A DNA stretch of 64,000 nt from Whalleya microplaca (taxonomy: Eukaryota > Ascomycota > Sordariomycetes > Xylariales > Xylariaceae): contig MU385737.1 of the NCBI GenBank assembly GCA_022497155.1, positions 1-64,000 of the forward strand. The letters are read 5' to 3'. Positions 36,273 through 48,782 of the stretch are shown in pieces. Position 1 is the first letter of the stretch, and each line of letters starts with the position of its first letter. Made by a program: the position numbers and the translations under genes. Below the pieces are notes generated by a model, which saw only the letters and a list, made by a program, of their open reading frames with translations, was not told the origin of the DNA and searched no databases.

Positions 36273-39200
36273 CAAATCGTCTGTTACTTGAGAGTGATGT
36301 TCTGATGTCTGAAAGTTTGTAGTTTGGTTTTACAGCCAGGCTTCTAGAAGATGGGGTTGATGTGGGTTACGTTGAGGAGGTTGGAATTTTGTGAGATTGT
36401 TAGATCTGGGTATGAAGAAGTAAGCTTACAGAAAGGCTGAAGGGCATAGGAGACATGTTTATATCATACCTATGCAACATGCAATCCATTTCAGGTTTTG
36501 GAGCTACATTCTAGTACAGGGTCTGGCCAATATGCTGTGGCTTATCCTCTACGTCATATGGTGGCTCTGCATTCAGCGCTGATTGGCTGGATATGCTGAA
36601 AGTATCACAAACAAGGAAAGTGTCTGTATCTCGACACGTACCACACCAAATGTTGTTTTAGTGGGCCTGTGTTCTGGGGAGTAGGGTTCGATTGGTATCT
36701 ATTAACTAAGGTTCAAATGTTCACACTGCGGATGAAGCCGCACGACGTAGCAGCCCTTACAACTCATATTAGATAGCAATAATTTAGCATAGGACTATCG
36801 TTATTATATATTGATTTATTACTATGAACATGATGTGTTGGCTATAAAGCCCATGCTGTTAGCTCACCAGCATAATAGACTTATACTATAATATTTGACG
36901 TCAAGAAGCTTGAGACCACCGTCAATATAATGGCTTATACCGTCAAAATAAGCGTTTCGTTGGATTGTGTTACTACCAACAAGTTTAAGTTCGCTTCAAC
37001 TATATATTTCTTCATTTTACAAATCATTCAAAGTATATAGGGAGAGCCCTTGCTGTCATTGGAGACAGCATCTACTCAATCAGAACAATCATGAAAACCT
37101 TGCGTTGATGACGTGAAGAAGACATCCTTTCCCACACACCCATGAATCTGTAAATAACAGTTCTACGTTTCAAAATACATTTTATACATCAAACTTACTA
37201 ATGATACCTTATACAAGGAGGTCTCTTTTACCTTTATTTCTCTCTCTACGTAGTTCAATATGACTACTCTTTCTTTCATGCCCTTCACAGTTTCTGTAGT
37301 TGATGGCTACCAATTCTGCCGATTCCATGGAGTTTGATAACTTTACCTATTCTCTCCTGGACAATACATGCGCGTTTAATCAGTCCCAGGTATTTACATT
37401 ACTGTCGACACAGGATATCATAGTCCCGTTATGTAAAGGAATAGTGTCACAATAATAGGGGTATTAGTTATAGTGCCTTAAGCTGCTCCGAGATCCATAA
37501 GCTTAAAAGGGATCTTCTAAGTTATTAAAAGATCTTTTAGATCTTAGACCTTTATACAACTCTACTTAGTCAACTAAAGTGATCACGGCAGCACCTAAAT
37601 TATCATTGCACACACTGTAACTGTGATAAATAGTTAAGCCAGCGCCGAGTCTTATGTGATTCTATCAAGTAAATATCTTTACCTGAAGTGGGAGTATGGG
37701 TCATTCATTTTTGCTAATTGGCTCATGCAACTGTTGATCCTAAGGAAACCAATCCCCACGAAACCTAGCCAAGCCATGGTAAACAGTTCCCGTCCATTTA
37801 TCTTGGGATATTACCTATGTCCTGTTAGGCTTAGCAACGATGAGATAATGAATCTTTCTCCTTCGAGATATTTTGAAGTAATTGACTATCATCAGCCTAT
37901 GGTTCTTGCCGGCTTTGGGTAAGTATCTCCACTATAATGTGAAATACTGTGACTTTAATTGTTTCGATTGAAAGAACTCAATCCTAGGCCCGGAAGGCCG
38001 CAAAAGTGAGGTCAACTTTAGTCACTTCGGCCGCGAAAAGTTACGACCTATAGGGTCACCAAGAACAATAGCATGTGGACAAATGTTACCTGCTTCCAAA
38101 CTAAGAGCGAATAGCTGGACAGCATTTGGAGTACTCACCTTTAACTAAACGCCAGCTGTTGGATAATCTGTCAATGTGTTTGACTCAGCCTATGTATAGA
38201 ACTAGTTGAGACAACTAAAGATAATAACACCCAATATGTAGATGCTACCCTATTTGTCTCTAAGTGATAGTTCTGGGTAATAAGTTTAATCAGCTCCTTA
38301 GGGCCCTTGAAGTGGTTTTAACGTCAACACTATAATGGCGTTGTTATAGAACTAAGAAGACATGTATACCGGGTTTAGATTAAAGCCGAAAAGAAGTACA
38401 TAGACTATACATATATGATATACAATCAGATGATGAATAAATTTCGCGTTATCACGAGACACATGGAACGAAACTCAACCTTGGCAGTAGGCAACCCATT
38501 TCCTGTGATCCCATACATAAAAAATGTTATACAATCGTAATTGCTGAAAGCTGCCATCGAGCACATGTCCACGTGCTGTCCATTCCTCGACGTCATCCGT
38601 GTACATCACTTATCATATTAATTTATACGAGATCGTTCTAGTGAACCCACTCAGTCCTTCGAGAACAATTCTGGCGTCGAACCTAGTCAAATGCAGAAAT
38701 TTTTCTCGCTTTAATTCGCTGGATTGACCGAATGTCACCTTTAGAGCGGCCGTACTCTTGCGAGTCTTTTAGAGTTGAAGTAAGCCTGGCCGGTCCCAAA
38801 GGTGTGGGTAAGTAAGCTGCAGTCCGACAAGGCTGGACAGAGAAAGACCTATGGGGTCCGTTTCTAGCCACACGTGGGGTTTGGAGAAACTCTAATAGGT
38901 GGACGTCTAGCATGAAGCCAAGCTCCGCCAAGAGCCTCATCCGCGAACAATACTCGAAGTATAAAGATGCCTTCAATCCTGCCAAGCTGCCGCCAAGTTC
39001 GCCAAACTTGCTGGTCCCAAAACGTCAGAAGATTCGACTTATCGTCCAAGCTCAGCCACTGAAAAAATCGTTCAAACATCAAGGTTCGAGACCAGATAGA
39101 GTGGGAATAGCCGACGAGCTAGCACCGGGAGGCCTAGCTGAAATGTCGTTATTGCGAATCACACCCTACAATATGGGAACGTGCCACGGAGGATAACTAA

Positions 39201-39434
39201 ATCGAAGCTGGGCAAACAAGTGAAGTGTACCTACTATTTGTGAGACTTTCACGCCACAGTCTACTACATAGTTAGTATGCCTCGGTGAACTTAGACCGGC
39301 AGGTAGGGGTACCGTAGCGCAAGGCTCGGCTGCTCGCCGTGCTTATGGCACATAAAAGCTGCTGTTTCGTCTTCATTTATTCATTTGCTGCTCAGCTGTA
39401 TCTCGCCAATTAACACTGGACGACTACCGCCAAG
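36273..39434. other. 3.2 kb without a confident gene
   Basis: Moderate GC, many stops in all frames. An 88-codon frame at 37,656-37,922 and short ATG-initiated stretches near 37,262-37,400 could be remains of a decayed gene, but no domain or consistent splicing supports them. The last few hundred bases are the promoter of the phosphate symporter: CACGTG at 38,570-38,575 and 38,871-38,876, and a TATA-like cataaaag at about 39,350. Confidence 0.5.
38871..38876. promoter_or_regulatory. CACGTG (Pho4/NUC-1 type site) upstream of phosphate symporter
   Basis: CACGTGGGG lies about 560 bp upstream of the symporter ATG; a second CACGTG lies at 38,570. Pho4-family bHLH factors (NUC-1 in Neurospora) bind CACGTG, and the extra G's fit the high-affinity form. 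Use is inferred. Confidence 0.4.
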
Positions 39435-41339
39435 ATGGCCCTCGACGCTTACACATACGTCTTTGTCATTGGCACTTTGTTTGCCATGCTCGATGCCTAC
39501 AACAATGGTGCAAGTGAGTAGCTTAAACCTTCTATGATGATACGGATATTGATCAATTTCGATAGACGATGTGGCCAATGCTTGGGCGACAAGCGTCTCC
39601 TCGAGATCGATTTCATACCGACAGGCAATGATATTTGGCACAGTATTCGAGATGCTTGGGGCAATCACTGTGGGTGCACGAACCGCTGAGACTATCAAGA
39701 ACGGTATCATCCCGACCGATGCCTTTCGAGGAAATGCTGGAGTGCAGATGCTGGCCTTCACTTGTGCTCTTGCAGCAGCGTCTTCGTGGGTCATGTGGTG
39801 CACGCGACACTCTGCCCATGTCTCGTCCACCTATTCGCTGATTTCTGCTGTTGCCGGTGTTGGTGTGGCCACTGTCGGCGCCTCCAAGGTCCAATGGGGA
39901 TGGAACGGTGGCAAGGGACTTGGTGCTATCTTTGCCGGCCTGGGAATGGCCCCGGCTATTTCCGGAGGTTTTGCTGCCGCCATTTTCATGCTCATCAAGC
40001 TCGTCGTACACGTTCGCAAGAATCCCTCGCCTTGGGCCGTCTACACTTCGCCATTTTTCTTTCTGATTGCTGGTACAATTTGCACCCTATCCATTGTTTA
40101 CAAGGGTTCTCCTAACCTCGGCCTGAACAAGAAGCCTGGCTGGTATATTGCTGCTGTTACTGTAGGCACAGGCTCAGGTCTCGCCCTCCTCTCTGCCCTC
40201 TTTTTCGTGCCATTCGTTCACGCGAGGGTGATTAAGAAAGACTACACTGTCAAATGGTGGATGTTTATCTATGGTCCTCTGCTTTTGAAGCGTGAAACCC
40301 CTGCAGATGCTGTCCAGGCCGTTGTTCCCAACTACGCTGTAGTCCAGGAGGAGCATGAGGAGCAGTCTTCCGTCCGTTCGCCAGAATCTATCGGTGATTC
40401 GGATGTCATCAGGCAGGACACTTCACAGAACGAAAAGAGCCTTACCATGTCCGAGGCCAAACAATCAACACCCAAAGAGCTCAAGGCCGAAGGCGAGAAC
40501 AAGCTTCGTAACAAGCTCATGAAGAACCGCGGGCCCATCGGCTGGGCTTTGCGCACACTCAGGGACAACCCCATGGGCCCTGGCGAGATATACGAGCTGC
40601 ACAACATCAAGATGCTTGCGAAGCGGATTCCGGCCACAGTTGTCCTTGGTGCTCTCTATGGTCTTTACTACGACATCCACGCGGCACAGTCGGGTATCGC
40701 TGGGACCCCTGAAGGTGTACGCATGGAACGTGTGTACGCACATGCGGAGAAGTACCCTAACGAAGTCGAGCACACGTACTCGTTTGTGCAAGTTCTCACA
40801 GCTTGCACTGCATCGTTTGCTCATGGCGCTAATGATATCGGAAACTCCGTTGGCCCTTGGGCTGTCATCTACTCTGCCTGGTCCACTGGTGATGCTGCTG
40901 CCTCCAAGGCTTCGGTCCCCGTGTGGCAACTTGCCGTTCTCTCGGCCATGATCTCCATAGGCCTCTGTACCTACGGTTACAATATCATGAAAGGTGAGCG
41001 GAGCCTGATTCCCTATTTTAGCTGATCGTTTACTGACTTGATAATTTAATAGTTATGGGCAACAAGATCACATATCACTCTCCCAGTAGAGGTTGCTCTA
41101 TGGAGATGGGTGCCGCCGTTACCGTCCTCGTATTCTCTCAGTACTCCCTGCCTGTTTCGACCTCCATGTGTATCACTGGCGCTACCGTCGGCGTCGGTCT
41201 CTGCAATGGTACTTTAAAAGCTGTCAACTTCCAGCGTGTCGGTCTTCTCCTTCTCTCGTGGATCGCCACCATTCCCGTCGCCGGAACTCTTGGAGGGGTC
41301 CTGATGGGCTTGTTCCTGAATGCTCCTCACTTTTCTTAA
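39435..41339 (+). CDS. Na+/inorganic phosphate symporter, PHO-4/Pho89 family
   Basis: High-affinity phosphate uptake with sodium across the plasma membrane. Three exons: 39435-39513, 39566-40993, 41053-41339, total 597 residues. The PiT family signature occurs twice, as expected from its internal duplication: NGANDVANAWATSVSSRS near the N-terminus and FAHGANDIGNSVGPWAVIYSAW in the second half. Several hydrophobic membrane segments lie in each half. They are split by a hydrophilic cytoplasmic loop at about residues 280-355, rich in Ser, Glu and Lys. The start is the first ATG, directly before the first membrane helix. Introns are 52 and 59 nt with standard ends. A TATA-like element about 80 bp upstream and two CACGTG sites suggest phosphate-starvation control. 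The gene looks complete. Confidence 0.95.
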
Positions 41340-41757
41340 AAAGAAACCCACCCTACCAGTTGGATGAGATACCCGCTTTATGTCATGTATAAGCATGTAA
41401 AGTCATAACATACTATCAGAATAGTCGCAGATAGGACTAAGGTTTTGAATAGAGAAGCCAGCATTTTATTTTGCTATTCGAAGCTGAGCTCACAGTGACA
41501 ATTTACTTCAAGAGATAGTCACTACCAATTCTCATGCCTTGGATACATATATCATTTTACTTGTATTCTTGATGCAATTGATAAAGCTACGTTTCGGTAT
41601 GAGGTAATAATGTTTTGAATGCGCAATATGGTGGAATAGTACAGATTAGAGAAACCTCTAACCATACACAGCCATGGGTAAGTCGCCTGTTGTATGAAAT
41701 ATCAAGTCGGTCTTGCCGACAGAACTATCGTTATTATGATGGTATTTCTGATGAGAG
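41340..41757. other. Convergent 3' intergenic region, nothing seen
   Basis: AT-rich 418 bp between the ends of the phosphate symporter (+) and the subtilisin gene (-). It holds only 3' UTR-like sequence. Confidence 0.6.
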
Positions 41758-44700
41758 TTATATATTCTCTTGGTTATTAATGTTGATTGTTGATGAATAT
41801 TGAACATTAAATGGTACGGTTTGCAGCATATCCCAATCCTCTGCCTTGCTCGAGTCTCCAAACACTCTCAAGGCACTGACAGCAATTCTATAGGACCCAG
41901 CGGGTAGTAGTGTCCCATCCGCCAAGAACCCCTTGAAATAGGCCCGGTGCTCGCTGCGGGGCACAAAAGGCAGAGGGAACCCAGGCAATGATCCCACAGT
42001 ATCAATATCGAAAAAACGAGTGGTTAGAAGGCTACTGTTACCAAGGGCCACTACATCGACATGAAGTAACCTCGTACCCACGACGGGTGGTATCAGTACA
42101 TTGGGTAGTGCTGATTGGTCATCGTTGGCGGGTGCAGAAGGGTTGGGCTGAGGGATCGTGTAGGTCTTATTAGCTGCCACTGCCAGATTGTAGTCGGCTA
42201 AGTAAACTTGGCTTGACTGTAAGACAGGTGTGGATTTTAAGCTGCCGACCACGCCTAAGTAAGGCAGAGACAAGTGTTGACCATCCGTTCCGTTGAAGGT
42301 TATATAGCCACTGTACACGGGGAGAAGAGTCTCATTGAGCCCCGAGGGTGGGACCGCCGTCACCGTTATGTCAGCTGAGCCACTGGCGGGCACAGTCACC
42401 TTACTATGTTCCAAGTCAGTTTAAGCCTAGTAAATCTACCTAGAATCAACATACGGAGAACTGAAGGTGATTTCTGCCCACACCTCGACGGTGGGGTTAG
42501 GGAAAGCGGCCGCTCGCAAGACATCGGTTCCTGAGGCAAAGGTATACATCGTAGCAGCTTTAGTGTGGCCAAGTTCAAACGTGACATCCTCAGTGCCGGT
42601 ATTGCTGATACTAAACGTATGGTTTCCAACAAAGTGGTCAGTGTCATTAAATGCGATACTCCCGACACTGAGAACTGCATTTAAATATGCTGCATCGTAA
42701 GCTTGCACAATCCCCGCTCCCTGTTGAGGCACGGGTGCCAGGATATCGTGAACCTTCTCGCGATCAAACCAAGCTAATGGTTTCGACGTAGCCGAGAGAA
42801 TACTCCCCAGAACTTTGGGGTCGGTTGTACCTCTGACCTCTCCGAGAAGAGCATATATTGCAGCGGCCATTGGAGCAGCTGTATACCATATAGTGTCAGT
42901 GCGATACTCTCTACGACAGAGCGGGGCTTGTCAGGTAGCCAAATGAACGTACACATGGATGTGCCTGTCATAACGCGATATGCACCCAAGTCAACAGGAT
43001 ATGTCGAAAGAATGCTGGCACCCGGGGCTGCGAGCTGTGGGCTGGCTTCTAATTCCCAAGTTGGACCCCAACTTGTGAAGTCGCCCAGGTATCCTCCCGA
43101 AAAACTGTTCCCCAGTTCCTCCAGGCGGATTTTGGTTGAGTTGGAATTAGGAATCGACACAGTTATTTCTTTGCCCTGGTTCAGAAAGTCAATCCATTGA
43201 GCACCTTGATAAGGTGACACTGTCGCAACCCCCTGGATACCGTCTAAGTACAGGAATTGCTGATCAAGAGTCCTAGGCGCTTTCAGTAAAAGATGAACAT
43301 GTAAGCCACGGATGAATTTACTTACAGATTACTCTGAGCATAATATACAACATACTTTCCACCCTTGGCAAGGATGTTGGTACCTTGGTCTACCGGATAG
43401 CACTTGCTGTTGTCAGGTACTCTGAGAAGCACAACTTTATTCGATAAGTCAGGGGTATCTTCTGGAAGCGGGTCGCAAGCGTCACTAGTTGATGCGGTGT
43501 CGTTTCCGACAGCCCACAGAGACAGCTTGACATCCTGCGTGAATGCGGGAACGCCAGGTAGGAACCCAAACTCGCGCGTCGCTGCGCTATCGTTACTAAT
43601 GAGGAATGAGCCTGCGTTAAGAAGCACAGGATATTCGCTGTTGATCACCGCGCCCACACCAGTTACTCCGTGGCCAGTGGCTGGAGTAGAAGGATAGAAG
43701 AGGCCTCTACTTCCATCGTTACCCTCGGAGATCACAACAGGAACGCCAGCTTCGACAATACGTGCGGCTGTTACTCCCCATGCATCGTCAGCCCAGCCAG
43801 ATAACCTGGGGGGACAATATTAGCATGTACCACAAGTCTCTGATACTATGACAAGGAATTATAACTGTCAAGAGCAGGAAGGGATGGAACACATACTCGC
43901 CATCCGAACAGGATATGATATCGGCGCCATCTTCGAATGCCTTGTTAAAGGCGGCGATCAGGATCTCGTTTGTCGATGTTGCACGGCATCCCCATGCTCG
44001 ATACGCGGCCAACTTGACGCCCGGAGCTGCGCCAGTGAACCCATATTCGTTTCCTTCAAGCTGTGCAGCGATAATTCCAGCTACATGGGTACCGTGACCG
44101 ACGCAATTGTCGTAGGGGTCTGGATCCGGGGTCGGAGTTCCAGGGGGTAAGTAGTTGTCTCCCACAAGATCGTAGCCAGCTTCAACAAGACACCCTGGCC
44201 CGAAACAACCACCCAGAGCTGGGTGTTTGTAATCAATACCGCTATCGACAATGCCAATACGGAATCCCTTGCCAGTTACGCCTTTGGCCCGCAGCTTGTC
44301 GACTTGGGTCATGACGTGCGGCGAGAATGTATCATTCCCTGCGTTTTGGCGCTTAAACTTGGACGCAGCCGCTGATGTCCTCTTCAGGGCCTTGACCTGT
44401 TCGCCGGCCACTGGCTCCGGCACATTGAGCTTCACGGTCCTCACTGGCCATACCGCCTTCACTCGCGGTTTCGCCTTGACTTTATCAAGAAATAGTTGCG
44501 CATTGTGATCAGTACCATTTCGAACCTTGAAAGAGACACCCTTGAACAACCGATAGTTTAGGTCCATCCTATGATCAACCTCGATTCCATCTTCGCCAGA
44601 GAGGGCCTGGTAAAAGGAGTCCGGACCATCGTCATCGTCAAATTCAACGATGTAAGCCCCATCGACAAACGCGGGCACTGTCGCGTTGGAGTCGGCGACT

Positions 44701-44792
44701 GGAACAGCTGGGGTTGAGCTGGCCCTGGGGTTTAAGGGCTTGGCCGAAGCGATAGCACCCAGCAGTGTGCAGATAGCATGCGACACTCGCAT
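41758..44792 (-). CDS. Secreted subtilisin-like serine protease (S8)
   Basis: Extracellular endopeptidase. Five exons on the minus strand: 44792-43897, 43805-43326, 43272-42953, 42878-42455, 42403-41758; all phases agree, 921 residues. Signal peptide MRVSHAICTLLGAIASA, then a propeptide of the I9 type ending before about residue 150. The catalytic Asp is in IVDSGIDY (D183), His in VGHGTHVAG (H233), the oxyanion Asn in SEGNDGS (N328) and Ser in GTSMSAP (S564). The Ser codon region is interrupted by intron 3, so unspliced reading hides it. A long insert between N328 and S564 fits a PA domain. The ~300-residue C-terminal part fits the Fn3-like domain of large fungal subtilases. I chose the ATG at 44,792 over an in-frame ATG 22 codons upstream because it starts the signal peptide. 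A TATA-like sequence lies about 95 bp upstream. Confidence 0.93.
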
Positions 44793-45952
44793 CGTGAAGT
44801 CACGCTTTAAACCTCGAGCAACAAATGCATTCCCGTGGTAGGGCAACGAAGACAGCACTGAGCATGCCCTCGAGGTGCGACAGTATTTATGTACCCGAGG
44901 AATTCAGTGTTGTCGGCCATGATCACCAGACAAGTTCACGATGAAGCATGGGTGTATTTCCATGCCGCCCCACATCATATACGAAAGATAGTGGTCTCAT
45001 TCCCGAGTCCCGACGTCCAAATACGAGGCTCCATGTCACCTCTTAAAGCACTATGTGGGCAGAGGATAGAAATCACAGGCTAAGCATTGGCCGTTCCCAC
45101 TAATTGCCGAGCATTATAGTGCCATGCTATAGCGTACATTTCTACAATTAGACTATTCAAATGTAACATGACTACGGCAATAGTAGCAGGTAACTTTGGC
45201 ATACCGAAAACTAGGCTATTACAGATGTAAAGACAACATATATACGAATGGCGCCTTTGTGCCTTGGAATACATGCTTGAATATGTTATTAGCATTCATA
45301 AATAGATACAAAATCGCAGGCTATATAAGTGACGAGTCGTGAGTTTGAATGCTTTTGGTAGGTGGTATTGATGTTGGGTGTGGAATTTGAGATGTCCAAG
45401 AGCAACAAGAGATATAATAACTGACGGGTAACCCAAATACGATACTCTGGACTTCATCTGCTAACAGCGGCAAGAAATACAGATATACACTTGCCGAAGT
45501 GAGTCTGGTACTGTCAATATTGTCGGTCTATATGTAGTGAATGCTCCCTTGAATATTCATTAGACTTTATATTTTTTAAAGCTTATGGTTCTTATCAGTC
45601 GACAGTCATTGAGTATCAAGTCGTGATCCGGATGGGACCTTGTCCTGAATTGTCCATCTTACACCATTGATAAATTCCAGGGGACATTCTGACAAAACCC
45701 ATATATCTTGACACTACCATAGGAACTTCTTTCGTTCTGAAACTGAGTTGTGTGCCAAATTTTTATTCTTTCCAACTCTTGAATATGCTACGCCAACTCC
45801 GTTCAGTGGGTCAATGAGAGATACCACATAGCGCTAGAGTATATCACTTTGTGAATGAAACGGACTTCAGGAAGAACAGGTTTACTTGAAGGTCTTAGTT
45901 CTATGCTTGTTCAAGCATCCCAGTTATATACACATCACCAATCCCGGCTGCC
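44793..45952. other. Intergenic region, promoter of the protease
   Basis: 1.16 kb with no supported gene. TACATAAATACTG on the minus strand at about 44,884-44,896 is a likely TATA element of the protease. The remainder shows only short frames on either strand. Confidence 0.5.
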
Positions 45953-46705
45953 TTACTTCCTCTCAATAGCGATAGGCTCCCACTGGGTAACCTTCGACTT
46001 TGTCCTATCAAACAGTTAGCAATCTCACCGAACCTACGGACTGCAGCACGCACGTGTTGTAAGGCTTGTATGCTCCTCTTGTTTGCGTATAGTTGGGAAT
46101 AGTCTTGGCATCGGAATCCTCCCAGACTCGTCTCTTGTATGCTAGCACCGCGTCTTGCGTCGGTGGCTTGTCGACGGCGTAGGAGATCCAGGCGTGCCAG
46201 CCAGGCTCGATCTGGGCTCTGGATTATGGTATTAGCGACCCAGACGGAAACCATCGCCGTCATATATCACGTACGCATCATAGTCGTGCACCTTGTAGTC
46301 TACCCATCGTGTTCGGACTGTGATTCGTCAGCCTTTCCCATTCGAAAGCCGCCTTTGCCCGGATTTGAGTAGCATACGGGGAAGCTCTTCGTTGTTCTCG
46401 AAATACTTGTTGCCGAATCTATCGGTGCCGATCAGGGTACCAGCCTTCGTATCGCCTACAGTCCATCAGCAACCTCTTCACTGCGGCACAGGTCCTACCC
46501 AGTCGTACCGATGTACTATTTCGGAAAAGGCGTTTGTTAGCTTTTGGGGTTAACTGCTCAATCGTAAGAGGCTCGACGTACGTTCAATTGATGGAAGTAG
46601 TCCTGTCGCAATAATGTTAGCAGCTGTAGAGAAGCTCGGGGGTTAGCGACTGACCTTGACGCCTACTCGGAAGAAGTTCCCGATGGTCCTCGTAATGGTC
46701 GACAT
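45953..46705 (-). CDS. NADH:ubiquinone oxidoreductase (complex I) subunit NDUFA12/B17.2
   Basis: Accessory subunit of mitochondrial complex I. The gene is easy to miss because seven tiny exons break it: 46705-46655, 46602-46582, 46515-46509, 46455-46378, 46317-46275, 46218-46054, 46004-45953. Joined they give 138 residues in perfect phase. The product has the family hallmarks in order: an N-terminal FFRVGVKDYFHQLNYIGD, GTLIGTDRFGNKYFEN, RTRWVDYK, then EPGWHAWISYAVDKPPTQD, an NYTQTRGAYKPYNTT stretch and a terminal TQWEP. Exon 3 is only 7 nt (codes YI plus one base); both flanking introns have gct(a/g)a-type branch sites and GT..AG ends. Length is normal for fungal NDUFA12. It is transcribed divergently from the phosphatidylglycerophosphate synthase gene 313 bp away. 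Confidence 0.92.
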
Positions 46706-47018
46706 GGTGGGTGAAGCTCAATTGGACTTCCACCACCTTGATGATTCGTTGCTTCGATTATGTTGCGCGCAAGTGCTGAAAGCCGAGGTGCTGGAATCGC
46801 CTCACACGGCTCAGGCGGTCGGGGTTTCTTCGGATCATACTCCGTAGGTACGTACATCTAAGTACCTTGTACTCACCTATCGATAAGAAAACGTCACCGT
46901 ACCGATGGCCCCGGTCAAAAGCTCCGCGACTAGCTCCGGAGCTCAAATCCTCGCATCTGCCAATTTGATCTTCAACCACGATCATCGTGAACGATTGGTA
47001 GGCTTTCATATTACTGCC
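46706..47018. promoter_or_regulatory. Divergent promoter region shared by two mitochondrial genes
   Basis: 313 bp between the ATGs of the complex I subunit (-) and the phosphatidylglycerophosphate synthase (+). No TATA box is obvious. A longer in-frame start for the plus gene at 46,905 would shorten this region. Confidence 0.5.
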
Positions 47019-48782
47019 ATGATAGCCCGAGGTGCATCGCAATGCTGTCAGAAGCTGCGACCCACCTTGACTCGTCCAGCATGCCGATATGGCCGTCAAT
47101 TCTACCGTCGATATAGCATGCCTCCAAGTGCTGCTTCAACCGGTAGCTCTGCGAGCTCAGCAGGAATGCTAGCACCATTCATGAACGAATTGGACAAGAT
47201 TGCTCCGTCGTTCAAGATCAATGGATCGCAAATAGAAATATTAAAGACACCCTCAGATTTCTACGAGACCTTGAAGGTCGGTTGCTCATCATTGCTAGTT
47301 GAGTTGAACTAAGCCGGTTGACATTGGTAGACCAGGATACGCCATGCTCAGAAAAGAATATTCTTATCAACCCTATACATTGGCAAATCAGAAAAGGAGC
47401 TGGTGAGAAATTGTATATATCTTCATAAGGTTGTCTATACTCATCGTATTAAATAGATCGCTACACTTGAAGATGCTTTGCGGGCAAATCCCGAGCTCAA
47501 ATTGAGCATTCTCACCGACGCGTTGCGTGGAACTCGAGAAGCGCCCGAGCCGTCCTGCGCATCTCTCCTCGCCCCTCTCGTGACCGAGTTTGGTGCGGAC
47601 CGCGTCGAGATCCGAATGTACCACACTCCAAATCTGACTGGGTTACGCAAGAAGTATATACCTAAACGCATCAACGAAGGATGGGGCCTGCAACATATGA
47701 AGCTCTATGGCATTGATGACGAGATTATTCTTTCGGGGTGCGTATGCTCATGAGCAGGAAGAGGGACAGGCATCCTGTTAACATCGCCTAGTGCGAACCT
47801 TTCCACAGATTATTTCACCAATCGCCAAGATAGATATCATCTGTTCTCCTCGCCTGAGGTCACCGATTATTTCTGGAGGCTTTACCAAGGTGTGACGTCG
47901 CTTAGCTTTTTGGTTGAGCCAACGCAAGAAGAGCCTGCAGGCTTTAAACTGCAATGGCCGTCGTCTAACGCGGCCCCGTCACCGTTGGAGCAACCTACGC
48001 AGTTTATATCCCAGGCTACGACTCTTGTTAATAGTCTGATAACACCCAAGAAGACGCCTGGTGATGACAAAATACGAACAAACCACCCGCTTGATTCATC
48101 AGACACGACAGTTTATATGTTAGGCCAACTATCGCAGTTAATGCAACCAGATACATCGACAGAACTGCCAGCTATCACACACGTTCTGAAGACGCTAGCA
48201 GCACCTGAATATGCTAACTCATCGTGGACCTTTACGGCTGGTTATTTCAATCCTGCCCCCTCCCTCACAAGCCTGCTACTTTCAACCGCTTCACGAAACA
48301 ACACGGTGATCACAGCCTCTCCATATGCGAATGGATTTTACAAGTCAAAGGGAGTCTCGGGGCTCTTGCCTGACGCATATACCTTGCTCGCTCGAAGGTT
48401 TCTTCGAGCAATTCACGAGCAGAAACGTGATTCCGCCGTTGTCCTCAAAGAATGGAGGAAAGGTACTGTAGGCGAGCCTGGAGGATGGACGTATCATGCG
48501 AAGGGCCTCTGGATCACTCTTCCCAACGAACAAAATCCCTCGCTCAGTGTTGTGGGAAGCTCCAATTACACAAAACGTAGCTACTCACACGACCTTGAAG
48601 CAGGCGCCTTAATTGTGACTCGGGATGAAGTATTAAAAAAGAAATTAGGCGAGGAGCAAAAATGGCTTCAGGAACACGCAAATCCTGTCACTTTAGACGA
48701 CCTTGCAAAGAACGAAAGGAGAGTCGGGTTGAAGGTCCGAATTGCAATGTGGATCGTCAGTCTTGTCGGTGGCGCACTCTAG
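47019..48782 (+). CDS. PGS1: CDP-diacylglycerol-glycerol-3-phosphate 3-phosphatidyltransferase
   Basis: Makes phosphatidylglycerophosphate from CDP-diacylglycerol and glycerol-3-phosphate, the committed step to cardiolipin in mitochondria. Exons 47019-47276, 47331-47402, 47457-47737, 47792-48782; 533 residues. The N-terminus from the chosen ATG (MIARGASQCCQKLRPTLTRP, then RYGRQFYRRYSM) is a basic mitochondrial presequence. An in-frame ATG at 46,905 would bury it. The phospholipase-D-type motif 1 is HMKLYGIDD (H190, K192, D197). The second copy is YHAKGLW (H439, K441) with GSSNYTKRS after it. RIFLSTLYIGKSEKEL marks the conserved entry strand. The C-terminus has a hydrophobic stretch that may contact membrane. 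The donor of intron 1 (GTCGGT) is weak, but frame and family alignment support it. Confidence 0.92.

Noticed and set aside
37300..37400. Possible small exon starting MATNSADSMEFDNFTYSLL
   Set aside because: The only nearby acceptor leads to a stop within a few codons, and no downstream exon or family supports it.
38660..39200. Overlapping open frames at 38,683-38,985, 38,864-39,082 and 38,912-39,196, and a tRNA B-box-like ggttcgagacc near 39,083
   Set aside because: The frames lack domains and oppose each other in a promoter region. No A-box or acceptor stem pairs with the B-box-like sequence.
46905..47018. N-terminal extension of phosphatidylglycerophosphate synthase from ATG 46,905
   Set aside because: It would place 38 acidic and mixed residues before a clear mitochondrial presequence. 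The ATG at 47,019 is preferred.
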